A DNA stretch of 64,000 bases from positions 9,655,001-9,719,000 of the forward strand of contig NC_087106.1 of assembly GCF_963855985.1 (NCBI RefSeq). Direction: 5' to 3'. Position 1 is the first letter of the stretch. Each line of letters begins with the position of its first letter. A program made the position numbers and the translations under genes. The DNA comes from Ostrinia nubilalis (Eukaryota > Arthropoda > Insecta > Lepidoptera > Crambidae). This document shows positions 33,524 to 46,384 of this stretch, piece by piece. The notes below the pieces were generated by a model. That model made no database searches, had not been told where the DNA came from, and was given only the letters and a program-made list of their open reading frames with translations.

Positions 33524-35835
33524 GTGTGTGTGATAAATACTAACCTTAAACTTTATCGTTAGAGTATTTTCCTAATTTAACTTCATCAAACTCAAGTGCA
33601 TGTCTCATCTGCGATTTAGATTTCAGCCCACTGAGTACCAACCAACAACGTTCATGAATCAAGCAATTAATAAACAAATCTCTTCAATTTCGCCGACTTA
33701 AAAATAATTCAGCTGAACCCCCATGGGTTTCGCAGACCGGTCCGGGGACGAGTCGTGCGATATACCGAATCCAGCGACGCGTTGTGGAATCGATCCGCGG
33801 AATATACAAACGTGTAGGGAATGACACTGTGACCCAATTTCTAAACGGGGCGCCCGTGTATCCGTGTTCCCGGTGCTTTTTGCGTGGAATTTATTTAGTT
33901 CGTCCTATTAGGTTCTCTTTTCAAGTACAGCTCCTTTTTATACGGGTGTGAAAATATTTCATATGTGAGCGTAGTAAAGTTACTTTGATGCCCGGGTTTC
34001 GGATTACGATTTGGATTTTTATAGACAGCCAACCATCACATGGTAACCTTTGCTAATACTTTCAAGAGAAAAATATGTTTGTCTATTGTGTTTGTATATT
34101 TTGGAAAAGGTCATCTCAGATATTACTGTTATTGAAGAATATAAGACATTTCTAAGCAGGCTATGGTGCCTTTTATTCCAGGGTTTATAAGTTTTAATGT
34201 ACGCTAGTAGAGCCGCGAGGAAAAGTTAATTTAAGATATTGAAGCTTCAAATAAATTAAGAAAGGCATAACTGATACTATCGATTTCGATTATATTCAAT
34301 AACGTTATAAATCTACAATATTTTTATCTTATCGGTTATAATACAATTTGTTTCATCGATAAGTTATCAAACTTATCAGTATTCATTTTAAACCCATTAC
34401 CCAAGACAGAAATAGAGATGATTTACCCATTACAATCATTTTAAGACGAGAACGGAAATGTTTAAATTGATAACAAGATCCGAAGCATCTACGTGTACGT
34501 ATAGCTGTGACGATATACGGAATAAGGTCACGGAGCAAGTGTGGCTCGTATGTCACCTCTTAGAGAGGGCACCTTTACATCGTGTCACTACTATGAATAA
34601 TGAAAGCGGTCGAGGGGGAAATGAAATTCTACGAATAGAAATACCAATTTAGCGCGACGAAGACGTATATGACCCGGGAACAGGGTAATTAGTTTCAAAC
34701 TCTGATGTATGGGCATCAAGTTTTAACTATTGAAGCGCGATAAAATCGTCCGAATTGTTGGAGCGGAGTTGGGTTTGAAGAAGTTTTCTTGGGAATTCTG
34801 CAAAATACTCTTTACATCGAGTGTAACCTTGTAAATCTGGTCAAAGACTATGAGCCGCAATGCGTATAATAACACCATGAAACTTGTTGCATAAATAAAC
34901 AATTTTTTTTTCTTTCATTTGGCATTTCTAAAATAAATCGTGCTGGTTTAATGTGTGTCAAAAAACCAAGTTTAAAACGCTGACGCTAACATGATTTCGC
35001 AGTGAAATGCGCATTGTTCAGTCCACTAACTGGATTACACATCAGAACCAAACGACAATGAACGAGCTTTTTCAGCGATCTCGATTAACAATTAACTGTT
35101 CGGTTTACAATGAAAACTGTCAGCTGATTTTTCATGGAAACGTTTTGGTATGTTTAACTGTCACTTTTGGAGTATCATCGATAATTTTCATTTACTACAA
35201 CATCGCGTGTGTCACTTAATACAAACTACTTATTTGTTGTGTAAATGCATTTGTATCAGTACATGGTAATCTGCCTATTCACCTACCTTCCACAAACGTC
35301 TCTAGCATAGTACAAGATTAGTAATGCGATTATCTAAGTTTGCGGCACCTCAAGAGATTTAGCCTTGACCCATTATGCAGATGCACTGCAGATTAGCTCG
35401 CCTAGTGTTGGTTCTAGCTAACGTAACCGAATAGATATTTACTATTTATGATTCATTTGTAATGGATAGTTCACGTTTGTTTTCAACATTCCTTTGTATT
35501 TCCAATCTATCAGAACTTAAAGAGTTCACTGTAAGTGTAGTTTAACTCATTCAGGCATTCACTTTGTCAAATATTATTGTTAAATTTCAAAGTCCCTATA
35601 AAGATATCAGTTGGTTGGTTGGTAGAATAACAGCCGGCTTGGCAAAATTAATAACGAAATTAAGTTAATTATCTTTCATGTTCATATAGATAGGTATATA
35701 ATACCAGTCCATTTCATTCGCATCATTCATCGCATTTATCATCCAAAGTCCAAAGTGTAAAATGCGCAGGATATGCGAAGGTCATTCCACAACTACCACC
35801 GTGTGCCAAACTCGTGCTGGGTTGATGCGGCAACC
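33524..35835. other. No gene seen
   Basis: Mostly AT-rich, with a GC-richer patch at 33720-33870 and a GATA-like cluster at 34324-34380. Open frames are short and without recognised domains. Confidence 0.45.
34324..34380. promoter_or_regulatory. GATA-like site cluster
   Basis: Within 57 bp there are three strict WGATAR matches (TTATCT, TTATCA, TTATCA) and two further GATA cores (TTATCG, CGATAAG). The stretch CATCGATAAG also resembles the insect DRE motif. Possible enhancer, based on motif density alone. Confidence 0.28.
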
Positions 35836-36076
35836 TTGTCCCCGTTGGGACACTGCTGCACTGTGCAGCCTCGTTGGAAACCTCCCGGGGGACTTAGTTT
35901 TCACTACAAATGAACGACGAATAGCTGGTGTATAAATGCTTTATTTGCTATCAAACCGTAGGTATATCTCTCTATGTATAGTTTTAACCGTGTTCCCCGT
36001 TGAGAATACTGCTGCACTGTGCAGTCTCGTTGGAAACCTCCCGGGGGACTTAGTTTTCACTACAAATGAACGAATG
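35836..36076 (+). repeat. Two copies of an 83-bp LINE-like 3' end
   Basis: GTCTCGTTGGAAACCTCCCG-type sequence occurs at 35836-35918 and 35991-36076. Both copies include CTGCTGCACTGTGCAG and GGGGGACTTAGTTTTCACTA and finish AAATGAACGA. The finishing tail resembles the GAAC/GAAT tails of LINE ends elsewhere in the window, so these may be two truncated LINE or SINE ends. Local duplication is the alternative. Confidence 0.55.
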
Positions 36077-36317
36077 ACTCGTATTTTTTTTATTTATGAA
36101 TCATATTTTCCATTGCTTTAAAAACTTTTTCTCTTTGTGTAGTTTTGGGAGCTTTCAGGAATTGGGTCATAAAAGTTTATCTAAACTGCACGTGAATTCT
36201 GAAAAATAATATTAATACTTTTACACCACAACATGCTGAAGGATTCTAAGCTTCCTGAACATTTGCATTGTCTTAATAATTTGATGTATTCTTCTCTGAT
36301 CACCGATATCAAATCGT

Positions 36318-36434
36318 TTGCTGCAATTTCAATCGCATCAGACCATTAGTCACAATTTTCTAAGGCTTCTACCGGCACAATGCCAAGTCCGTGGCGCGTG
36401 CTAGCTAGACGAGACCCGACCTTGCCCCGGCTGC
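36318..36434. repeat. Repeat copy related to 36819-36902 plus 38476-38507
   Basis: It shares CTGCAATTTC, CATTAGTCA, TAAGGCT, CACAA(T/C)GCCAAG, GTGCTAG and CGACCTTGCCCCGGCTGC with the second copy, which is split by the hAT element at 36903-38467. The nature of the repeat is unknown. Confidence 0.65.
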
Positions 36435-36549
36435 CAAGTGCCAAGTCACCCTATAGATCTTCGGATCCGATCATATCCCCTTTTAAATAGCACACATAGC
36501 TACATTGCTCTTATAGAACTTTCAAGAAAGATTTCCAGTATACCTAATT

Positions 36550-36665
36550 TGGTGCACCGACAATCTGGATGCGGGCAGTGCAATGCAGGACCTGTTGTTA
36601 TGGAAATCCATGGGGGAGATTTTTGTTCTGCAGTAGACGGCATTTGGTTGAAGCGACGATGATTA
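36550..36665 (+). mobile_element. Diverged RTE-type LINE 3' end
   Basis: CCGACAATCTGGATGCGGGC...TTATGGAAATCCATGGGGGA...CAGTAGACGGCATTTGGTTG follows the order of the RTE end at 33380-33490 (GACGATCTGG, TTGTGGAAATTCTTGGGGGA, CAGCAGTGGACGTCTTTCGG). It ends with CGACGATGATT. The frame is degraded. An old copy; no TSD found. Confidence 0.6.
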
Positions 36666-36818
36666 ACAAGATCGTCTTTGTTGCCTAGGAAATAAAAGCT
36701 ACTTCTGCAATGGAATTATCAAACTTGATATGTTTTTAATTTAGAAATAGCAACCTTTACGGTGCAAGACTTGAAATGCCATCGTGTGTACATAATATAA
36801 TGTACCTACAGAGGCGTG

Positions 36819-36902
36819 TTACTGCAATTTCGTTAGCATTAGAGCATTAGTCAGGATTTTGTAAGGCTCCACACCCAGGCACAACGCCAAGCGGCCCGTG
36901 CT
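36819..36902. repeat. Repeat copy interrupted by the hAT element (left part)
   Basis: Left part of the second copy of the repeat at 36318-36434. It continues at 38476-38507 after the hAT insertion and one TSD copy. Confidence 0.6.
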
Positions 36903-37121
36903 TAGGGTTGCCGGGTGACCGCTTTTAGCTGGACATGTTTGGCTTTTTACGGTCTTGTCCTGTCCTTGTCTGTCCCCCTCTGGACACGTGGTCCGACTGC
37001 TTTGTCCGACTAATCGGACCACGTGAACTTTTTTTTCCTGTTGGTTCGATTATGGAGTCGGACTATCAAGACTTTCTGTTCTTAAGGTTACATGGTCCGA
37101 CATTTAACCGCCCAACCTATT

Positions 37122-37148
37122 TGAAAGAAAGAAAGAAAGAAAGAAAGA
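37122..37148. repeat. (GAAA)n microsatellite
   Basis: Six to seven GAAA repeats inside the hAT element, next to its left subterminal arm. Confidence 0.9.
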
Positions 37149-37212
37149 TTCATTTATTATTTCATTAACTCAACACTTTTTAATTGCATTTTCTTAATTG
37201 AAAAACTATAAC

Positions 37213-37878
37213 AGACCTATTCGTTTTAGTTCAAATCAAAGTTTAACTGAGTTGAACTTTCAGGAAAAAAAATCCATAGTTTTCATAATTTTTCTAGAAA
37301 TTTGAAATAAACGGAATATATTTTCCTAAAAATTCAACTATTTATATCTATTGAATATTTTTGATTGATTTTTTTAGGCTAGTTTCCTAAAAAGATTTTT
37401 TTACTCCGTCAATTTTAATATAAAAAAATATTGGACACGTATATTTTTAATTGCCAATCAAACAAATAATTACAAAGTTATAGTGCGTTGAAGTTCCGCG
37501 CGACGTCACAAAGTGCAGCACTTTTACGCACTCACTGACGTCACGGGCCTTTTCTTTAGAACTTTGGCACGCTTTATCTCTTTACATTTTCATTAGTTTT
37601 AAAAAGTGAAAAATAGGTGTCGAGTATTTCTTGATAAGCTAACTGACAGACTAATTAAAACTCTTGCTTTTTACCCAGGAAACATCCCTATTGAAAATGT
37701 GGAAAACAAATGAATACCTACATAACCTATCTATAATAATATAAATATTTAGGAAATGTTTATAAAAAAAATCCGTTTATTTCAACTTCCTTGAAAGATT
37801 ACTTAAGAAAGTTGACTTTACGGTTTTTTTCCTGAAAGTTCAATTCAGTTGAACTTTGGATTGAACTAAAAGGAGGTC
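37213..37878. mobile_element. Inner inverted-repeat element within the hAT
   Basis: TTTTAGTTCAAATCAAAGTT...AACTTTCAGGAAAAAA at 37224-37272 is mirrored by TTTTTTTCCTGAAAGTTCAA...TTGAACTAAAA at 37824-37872. A few further bases (ACCT/AGGT) may extend the TIR. The TSD is unresolved. It could be a nested MITE or the original interior of the hAT. Confidence 0.6.
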
Positions 37879-38509
37879 GTTTTACATTGAATGAAACAAT
37901 CTTTAATTTAAATTATTTATACTTTTACATATTTGTATTAATCAATATTAATTTAAATTTATTATTATAAATTTATTTAATAGTGAACCTTTCCATGCCA
38001 AGCGTTCACGAGGAAGCTCTTGTTATTATTATGACCAAAGAACATCGCATTGGTAGTTAATATGAAATTGTCACGAGAAATAGTTTCCATGGATCGATTT
38101 TGTTGCATACCACCCTTAATTTATTTCAAGTCCGATTAGTCGGACGAAGTGGAATTGCGATTCCTTGTAGTCCGATTAATCGAACCAACAGGAAAAAAAA
38201 GTTCACGTGGTCCGATTAGTCGGACAAAGCAGTCGGACCACGTGTCCAGAGGGGTCTGTCCGGCTTTTTATTTAGCTGCCGCGCCAGGCGAAAGTCAAGC
38301 CACAGAATAATATGAATATGAAGCGCATGCATCAGGACGTTGGGTAACCGATGATGATAGTACTCACTCGTGAGCTATGACACTAATTGCACCCAGGGTG
38401 CAAATAGGGTAAAATGTCCGGCCAAATGAAGCAATGAAGGCTTTTGTTTTTGGACCTGGCAGCCCTGCCCGTGCTAGGTAGACGCGGCGCGACCTTGCCC
38501 CGGCTGCGA

Positions 38510-39279
38510 ACAATCGATAACGCCGCGCCAACTGTGTACTGCAATTGTTTACTTGCTTAATTACACGTTACAGCTGTTTTAGGTTTGTTTTGAACAAAAA
38601 TAACGGGGGAATGTAATCAGTTGGATATTTATCTTTCAGGGTTCTGTGTTCTGTACTTGATTTGTTCGTGATATTGTTTATTTTAACGCTTATTGTACTG
38701 TTTTGTACAGCTGAAAGATCATAGAACATCGTACTAAAATCGCACCTTTTACGAGACAATAGAACGTTTAACTTCAGAACGAATAAATTACATCCTTATT
38801 CCAGTCATAAAATCAAACTGACAGGTCTTTCATAATTTCATTAGTGAACAGACTCACGTCGTAAATATCACTGGGAATTATTAATGTCTGTTTGTACCCA
38901 TTCTATAAAGCTGTAATATACGACTATTGTCAATACAGAATAAATACAGCTTATTTATATGATGATGCTTATTGATATCTGATGTAATAACTTAAACTAT
39001 TAAATAATTTGTGGTAAGAACAAATAATGGTTTTATGGCACAAAGGTCCGGAAATCGCAGTCTTTAGCATGACCCTGTCCTTCAAATTAGAGAGCATTAT
39101 GAACAGTTAGCTGTTATTAACGCTCCCTCGAGGCCATGTGTTTCACAATCAAAATGATTGTATCCTGAGGAGCCTTTGCAAAATGTATTCATATGAACGT
39201 GTTGTGTAAACAAAGCGTGTTAATGTATCTGTGAAGAATACCTGAATCACCATTCACCGTGTTTAGTCTCATGGTGGTC
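38510..39279. other. No gene seen
   Basis: AT-rich, no repeats or domains recognised. Confidence 0.5.
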
Positions 39280-39431
39280 TTACGCCCGTATTCACAAACA
39301 ATGCCAGCTTAAGTGAAGCAGCACATCGAACGAACAGCATTGAATAGAGCTCTGTGATTGGTTCGTGTGTGACACTGTGCGTCCACGCGAACTGTGAGAC
39401 CTCATAGTAATGTTTGTGAATACGGGCGTAA
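39280..39431. mobile_element. MITE with CGCCCGTATTCACAAAC ends, copy 1
   Basis: CGCCCGTATTCACAAACAAT (from 39283) is mirrored by ATGTTTGTGAATACGGGCG (to 39428). The flanks are TTA and TAA. The interior (AGAGCTCTGTGATTGGTTC, GACCTCATAGTAATG) is shared with the copy at 58298-58439. 146 bp, probably Harbinger-like given the TWA flanks. Confidence 0.82.
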
Positions 39432-42400
39432 GTCTCGTGGGACGTCTTAAAATCCACAATTAATTATCAAAAATTACAGTCATCTCATTAAACTCGGCTT
39501 GAACGTGATATTGTCTTACGACACCCATAGGACAATACAGAAAAAAGCTTAAGACTTAATTTGTGGCGAATGAAAAAGTAACACAACGGCCTTATGAATC
39601 GCTAATGGCGTAATGGCCGACATAAACAAAACGAATTGCGGAGCGTCTATGAGCTAAATGGGATGTAAAGTAATTTTTTGTCTGGTTGACCATTCAATTA
39701 TTTGAATTATTTCTTTAAATGGAATAGTCAAACCCAAAATTACTTTCATTTGTATAGCTCACAATGAGTAGGTATAAAAAGAAAATGATTTGTGAAATCG
39801 ACGGTACAAATATTTGTGAACAGATGTGAAAAGAAGCTGAGTGACATCACAAAGATCATACCTACTCACCAATGAATCGGAAAATACCCAAAATATTTCG
39901 GACTTTGTATAGAACGTACTGGTACATGAATTTGTGGGCGACAATCATTCCATATTATTAGAAGAAAAAAAAACTCGGTAAACAAAAGACTATTCTGCTT
40001 ATATATTCAACCCAGGAAAGCCTTCAGCGGCCTAAAATGCGTTAACTAACGAGCCACATCGAGGGCACGTCCGTGTCCGGCTCGAAGGACCATGACGGGA
40101 GTTCAAGCGACCGCCATGTTCCACTTAGTTAGATTTAATATCCGGCCGCTGCAGTTTTCGGGCGAAAATATGACCCCTTTTGTGGAAAGTTAAGGGTCGT
40201 GTGATAGAACATTAGCTCCCTGTATTTATTTTGTGCGTCCCAAATCAAACCCATAACTTTGAATAGGGATTTGTTGAACTGAAATAATAAAGAAGTTAAT
40301 TTGCTTATTTAAAATGTAAAGTTTGAAAGTTAATAAATTGGTAAGGCAGTTTGAGTTAATTGGCCAAACATTTGCGCATAAATGTTATTAATATAATAAA
40401 ATTCTGTATTAATTTCGAGTTTATAGTGATGTAAATATTTAAATTAACATGCGCTGCAATAAACACGATCTGTTTGCAGCAAATATAGGGAATGAAGCAA
40501 GTTGCAGTGCAGAGTGCTGAGTCCACACAGATAGATACGTCGAAAGCGGATCTCTAGAGAATAAACATGCAGCACGCATTGCAATAAGACCGGGTTAGAA
40601 GTTTTTCAAACCTTCGCGGAAACTAAGGCTTCGTGTGCCGGTCCATTTTACATGCACATAATTTACCCACTGGACATTTGTTTGCGTCAAGTTTTTACAC
40701 CTGTAAACTGACGTTGATAAATTAACAGTATTGAAATTAAATTCTTCTCGTTCTATTTTTAAGCAAGCCTTAATTAAAAACGAGATCATTTTCCGCGGGT
40801 CGTTAAAAGGATAGTATTTTCATTTCGCCCGTTTGAAGAATGCAAAACTTCAAAACAAGGGCAAGCTAAAACAATGGCGGTAGAAGTAGGGCGGCGTGTT
40901 GTCAGATACTTAACTACGCTAGAATGCTTTGAGGCTGTCTGCAAAGCTCCAAAAACTAAGCTTGCAGATAGGTGTCATCCTTTTATACATGTTGTTCCTC
41001 TACCTTCTTTTATTTAGAATCAGGTTTAAGGTGTTTTCAGTTTACTTCGTTATATTTTTCAAAATGAACAGGGATTAAATTGGGTAAGTGTACCGATTAA
41101 AAAATTACTGCCTGAATTGCTTATGGACACAAATCAGTGAAGCATAACTATCCATAAATTACATTTCGACATTGGTGTGCAAATCTGCAGATGTTATCGT
41201 GGGGCCTTGCATTTTTTACATAGCATTAGGACACAGATGTAATTAAGGCTGGGAAGACGAAATCCGAACGGGCGTTCCGGGACCTTCGTGGAACTACACC
41301 GTAAGGGGATTTCTGTAATTTCGACTCTATCTATTGCTTTTACTCTTGGGAAGATTTTGGGATGAGTGAAAGAGACAGACGCAGCCCAAATTAGCACATC
41401 GTCCTGCAGAGTAGGCCCTCTGTTCAGTATTCATGAGAGGCCGGGCAGTTCTACATTACCCTGATCTGCTTGCAAGTAGTTTCGGATTAGGGGACGTTCG
41501 TCCTCGCTAAGGAATGCGTTCCTCTCTGAATTAAGTAAGTTGGACTTCTCGTACGCAATTTGCCGGGCCTCGTGTATGTTTAAACGGACTTGCTATCTGC
41601 ACACGTCTATTAGTTTCCCTTTTCGCTTAATCTGATTAGGACTACTCGTAGATATTTTCCTCTCTGTCGGATGATTCAAATTATCATACATTTCAAGAAT
41701 ATCAAACGTGACTATTCGTTGGTAGATACTAAGATTTTTTTATTATGACGCACATATTATGTACAGTAGAAAGCGTAAGTATTCGTTACTCACCCAAGGC
41801 AATTGACTGGAGAATAAATCACCGATATTAAATTTTCATCGTAACATTTCTCTTTATTCTGTAACCACGATGAATAGGTTCAGTCGTCCTTTTACGACGT
41901 TCATTCGCATACAAATCCCTTACGTTCAGCGTGTTCCGCTCCGAAGGATTCAGTGTTGTGAACGCCCCGAAAAATTTATCACAAAGAGTTGTCATTGTGC
42001 TGGGACCGGGAGTTATATTGGTCCTGTAATTCCCTGGCTATTCATAATGTGGGTATCCTACAAAACCCAATCAAGCTGGGTACCGCGGCGAACGGATTAC
42101 GCGGGACCCGCGAGAGTGCCATCAATATGCATGAGCCGAGGTACCATCGACGATGAATAGTCGATGACTATCGGACGTGACGATGCTGTCTCGATATGGA
42201 TCTGCTTGAACAACACTATGTCTGTCTGAGAGTACCTACCTATGCTCCGAAGAGCTTTTAAATGTCTTCTCTGACTCTGTGATAATAACTAGGTGAATCT
42301 AAAGCAAAAATCATCCACAGCTTTAATACAATTTATCAATTCAATATCAGAGATAATTTCTAATTCCATGAATAAGCTAAATGATAATAATAACTTTTGC

Positions 42401-45000
42401 ATGATGCATGGCGCAAATAATATACGTCCTTGTGAAACGAGGTGACTTTTCTAGTAAAGTAAACACGTAACTTACAAAACAGCCTTACAAAAAATCTTTT
42501 TACATAACACATTATGTGAACATAAAGGAAGACGTTATTTTTGTGCTTTAAAAAGACGTCACAAGGCCAGAGGGCTCGCATAAAAATGAATAAATAAAAA
42601 AATATAAACTGGCCAAAGAGGGCCAACGAAAAAACCGGTTTCCATTATTAAAGTTCCCTCCGATCCTTTGTTACATTAGTATGCAAATTTTTCATACCCT
42701 ACCCGGCGGGTGTCCAAGCTATCAATCTAGGGTCCAGGTGTCGAGACGGGACGTTGTCGTGGTAACGGTCTGAGCCGCATCCGGTGAAGGGAGTCATCTA
42801 AACCCTAATTTATATCGAGATATTTAAGGGAAGTCAAAGGATTTCCAATAACTGCCAGTATCTACCGCCTGGCTTATCGGATTTCGGTTTAGCGTTGATC
42901 AATCAGTGAATTCCAAGATCTATCTCCAATAACTAAATTCCGGTTCTCATCTTGATAAATTAACAATAGGAGAAATTACGTCTTTTGAAGCTACTTTAAA
43001 ATTTTAATCCCATTTTGTGCCGTTGTGGTTGCAATTTGCATACTTTCACATCCATTTAAGTTTATACAGTCACTTGCACTCGATGACAAATGCCTTCCAG
43101 TTTAAAGTGACTCAGATAATACCAATGAAGCCAGAAAAAGTCCGACACGACACAACATGTTGAAATTACAAGAAAGGAAACGAGAACGACATCGCGTGAT
43201 AGATAACGTTTACGAAATGCTGAAATTTGTGCGTGAAATAAACCATTATGTTAAAATCTAGAGAAGCGGGACAACGAGCCGTTCTCTGTTTCAGTCATTA
43301 TGTAAACGTAATGTCAGTGCCCGTGAGTAGGCACAATGGCTCAACATGATTGATTGACGTTTTTGTGCCTGTCAATGTTCATTCATAATGAATTTGCTAT
43401 TGCCGCAAGATAATATTTTTCTCATCACAACGTTTTCATTTATCTAATCTTTGCCCAATTTTTGTTGAATTTTGTCATTAATTGTATAGCACTACTATTA
43501 TTTGATAGTCAAAGTTATGTTGCAAATAGCAGCTGTCTATAGTTAGTATTAGCAAATATTTGAGGATGACTGGTACAATTTCATATTCAGGCCCATAACC
43601 GGCTTAAAATAATGATAATCAATTCTCAAATGTCATTTACGAACCTGAGTTTTCCCATTGACATTTCCGACTTGCCATCATCGATTGTTCCACGCAAATG
43701 GTTTTGATATAAATAGACGCCGTATTTCGAGAATATTATTTACACGAGGGCAGAAAAGTACCTTATCTTAAACGTCGTTTGCACGCAGTGACGCTGCCCT
43801 AACGGTCCTCCAGCGGACCAGAATGTAACTGACAACAGGCAGTAAATTCTTTTGGACGCAAACCGTAAATTAGACATTCCCTTCATATCTTATGTAAATA
43901 AGTATATTTGACTGATTAATCTTGATAATGTTAGTAGTCTAGCAAGCTAAAAGCTACATGATTATGGTGATTCTCCTCTGAAATGTTTGTACATGATAAT
44001 CCACCGTTTTACTTGCAATGCATTTGAAGTTGATTAGTACTGTGTGTTGAAAAATTAAGTACCTACTACAGAAATTTAGATTTATCACACAAGGGGCCCG
44101 CGGGCAACAATTCCAACTTGACTCGTTTTAATAATGACGGAATTTCAATCAAGTACATTCCAAACTGTCAATTGACAGATAGTTACCATTCTGTGACAAC
44201 CTTAGCAACAGCAATCACAGCTGAATATTTCACACCACTGCACATTGGAACCATCGCCCGAATATGAACTCGATGTTCTGAATAATAGGGATCATGTTTC
44301 TTTGTTACTCGAAACATTGGCGTAAGTAATTGATTCCGTGATTATTTCTCTGCGATTTTGGTTCTTAGTACTATACAGCGGTAGTTCTTATTGACTGGGC
44401 AATAGGGTCTTTCGATTTTAACGACTCTTCAGATGCGGAATCTTCGATGGGGAGATGTAGGATGAGGGTTCCATATTTAATTAATTAAAGTTACTTTGAA
44501 CCATTACTGTTACCGCAACTCACAGCCGAATGTGAGCTTAACATTATTTTGCACTTTCTTAAGTGAAATTACATGTTTCCTTATTTTGAAAGTCTATGTG
44601 CAAATTACTTTAATTAATTAAAATGTTCATACATTTATCTGCAACAAAAGATACCACAATGTATTAGTTAAATAAATTACATAATGGAAACCGCAAATAC
44701 GTTGAAAGTCAAAAGTACTTAGTTATAATACCCAAACACAAACTATACCAGTCCAAAGTTCAGAACAATATTGCAATTCGCAAACTTACATAATTATGTA
44801 TTTCGATTAACTAGAGTTGCAAACAATAACAATCTGACTGTAAATATCAAATTAAGTGCAATTTTGGTGCTACTTATTACACATGCATACATAATATTTA
44901 ACAATTTAATTAAAACCACTAGTGATTCATGATACTTTTGTAGGACGTCAATTAGATATTATATTAATATATTTTTATGAATGCATAAACCGGGTACACA
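39432..45000. other. Second long repeat-poor block, no gene recognised
   Basis: About 5.6 kb with no element ends recognised. GC-richer patches lie at 40020-40150, 41220-41560, 42060-42150 and 42690-42800. Short open frames occur (for example 41870-42160, +, 96 codons) without domains. Confidence 0.45.
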
Positions 45001-46290
45001 CTCTGATCATAGAAAGAGAATAGATATGAAGTCGCGCGTAACTACAACGAGAACCAGTGTCCCCACATTTCCCCCACCACAGCTCCCACACACACATTCA
45101 ACTGTGTAAAAACAAAGCGACTGAGAGTCTACGACAACATGTGCAACCGGCTTAAAAGTGCTGCGATGGCCGCGTGACGTGACGCACACTTTGAAAACGC
45201 TAGTGAGAGAACAAAGATAAAATGGAGTCGACAAGATATCGATACTTTAAATCGCTAGGGGCAAGGCTCGAAACTGGTTACGGCCCGATCGCGAACGTCG
45301 GTTACGGCCCGATCGCGAACGTCGGTCTGCGACCGACGCGGACGAGCCTGGGCACTCGGCCTCGTCGGCACGCGCACCGACGATCGCCTAACGGCTAGAG
45401 TACCTTCTGTACTCGCCACTCTGCCCGGTGAAGCTGGAAAAGCTCCTCAAGCTACCAGCGCGCGTCCCTTCAAAAAAAAAAAATCGAAACTGGTTTCACA
45501 AAATGCTTATGTATGAAAACCTTTTTATTATTGTAGGTACGTTATTATTAACTAATATCACGCATTTACTTTTTAATTATGGCGATCTGCGTACCGCATA
45601 TGTTTATCAAAAATAATGCCTATATTAGGCTTTCAACTAGCTCTTATAGAATTACATAGTTGACAGTTACTATTTACTTCTACTGTTATTTTTTTTTTGT
45701 AAAATCTTATAATCGCAAGTAACACAAACATCATTTTTTTTTTTAAATTACAAAATAGAAAATTATAATTTACTTCTATTTATCGATAATAGGAAACAGC
45801 ATTAGAACACGAGCACGGCACTATGTTACGACCGGCACATGCGGCCGTACTGTGTATTTTCACATGACAGTGGATATCGGAAGAAATTAAATACATTGCG
45901 CAGTAGTTGAGCATGACATAAAGTGTTTGCTAACTAAATCGTCAATGTACAAGTGTGTTAGAATTTTTATCACCACTGATTTCGATATCGCAGTAACTGT
46001 TACGGCACTGAATTCGTTCGTAAAAATGTTTAGTTTTTTTTATTTATAAGCAAAATACCAATGGATTTGCAATACTTACATGTAGTAAATGACTCCATTG
46101 TTCCTGTAGTTCTTCGTTTCACTTGTTTTATTGCACGTAACGACGCATTATCCAAAATATCGGAGAACATTTCCTTAGTACGACTGAATCTCGACTAACC
46201 TAGCTACGCGGCCGATGTTCGTTTCTGGGCATATCGCGGAGACACGCGCCACGCCCCCGTTTCACGTCTATTCCCTTCTATGATCACACG
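45001..46290. mobile_element. hAT-like element, copy 1, carrying a retroposed insert
   Basis: CTCTGATCATAGAAAGAG at the left and TTCTATGATCAC(AC) at the right are the TIRs. The body is nearly identical to copy 2 at 46393-47493 over about 1.05 kb. The flanks GGTACACA and GGTAATGA share only the first four bases, so its TSD is degraded. Unlike copy 2 it contains a GC-rich retroposed insert (45280-45483). It lacks a short stretch present in copy 2 near 46557-46590. No transposase. Confidence 0.78.
45268..45495 (+). mobile_element. GC-rich retroposed insert with A tail (45280-45483)
   Basis: Absent from the otherwise matching copy 2. It is bounded by a perfect 12-bp TSD, TCGAAACTGGTT, at 45268-45279 and 45484-45495, and ends in about 13 A residues. 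It is GC-rich, unlike its surroundings. Its start has a 24-bp tandem duplication (GGTTACGGCCCGATCGCGAA... at 45276 and 45300). The A tail and TSD show target-primed reverse transcription. The source could be the 3' end of a poly(A)-type LINE such as an R1-like element, a SINE, or a processed RNA. Not identified. Confidence 0.82.
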
Positions 46291-46384
46291 GTAATGAAGT
46301 TATTACAATATAAAATTTACTAAATACAATTAAAATGCTGTTTTTTCGCTGAGCAGTTCAATAACTTTGGGTCAGCAACGATTA
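46291..46384. other. Spacer between the two hAT-like copies
   Basis: About 95 bp of AT-rich unique sequence separates two same-orientation copies. Confidence 0.6.

Larger units (their letters stand above)
36895..38475. mobile_element. hAT-type non-autonomous transposon (36903-38467)
   Basis: TAGGGTTGCCGGG at the left and CCTGGCAGCCCTG at the right are imperfect TIRs, flanked by a perfect 8-bp TSD, CCCGTGCT, at 36895-36902 and 38468-38475. Long subterminal inverted arms follow: GGACACGTGGTCCGACTGCT at about 36983 is mirrored near 38225-38245. Palindromic GTCCGATTAGTCGGAC-type boxes recur at both ends. A second inverted pair lies inside (37213-37878). No transposase frame is present in the 1565 bp. 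Confidence 0.87.
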
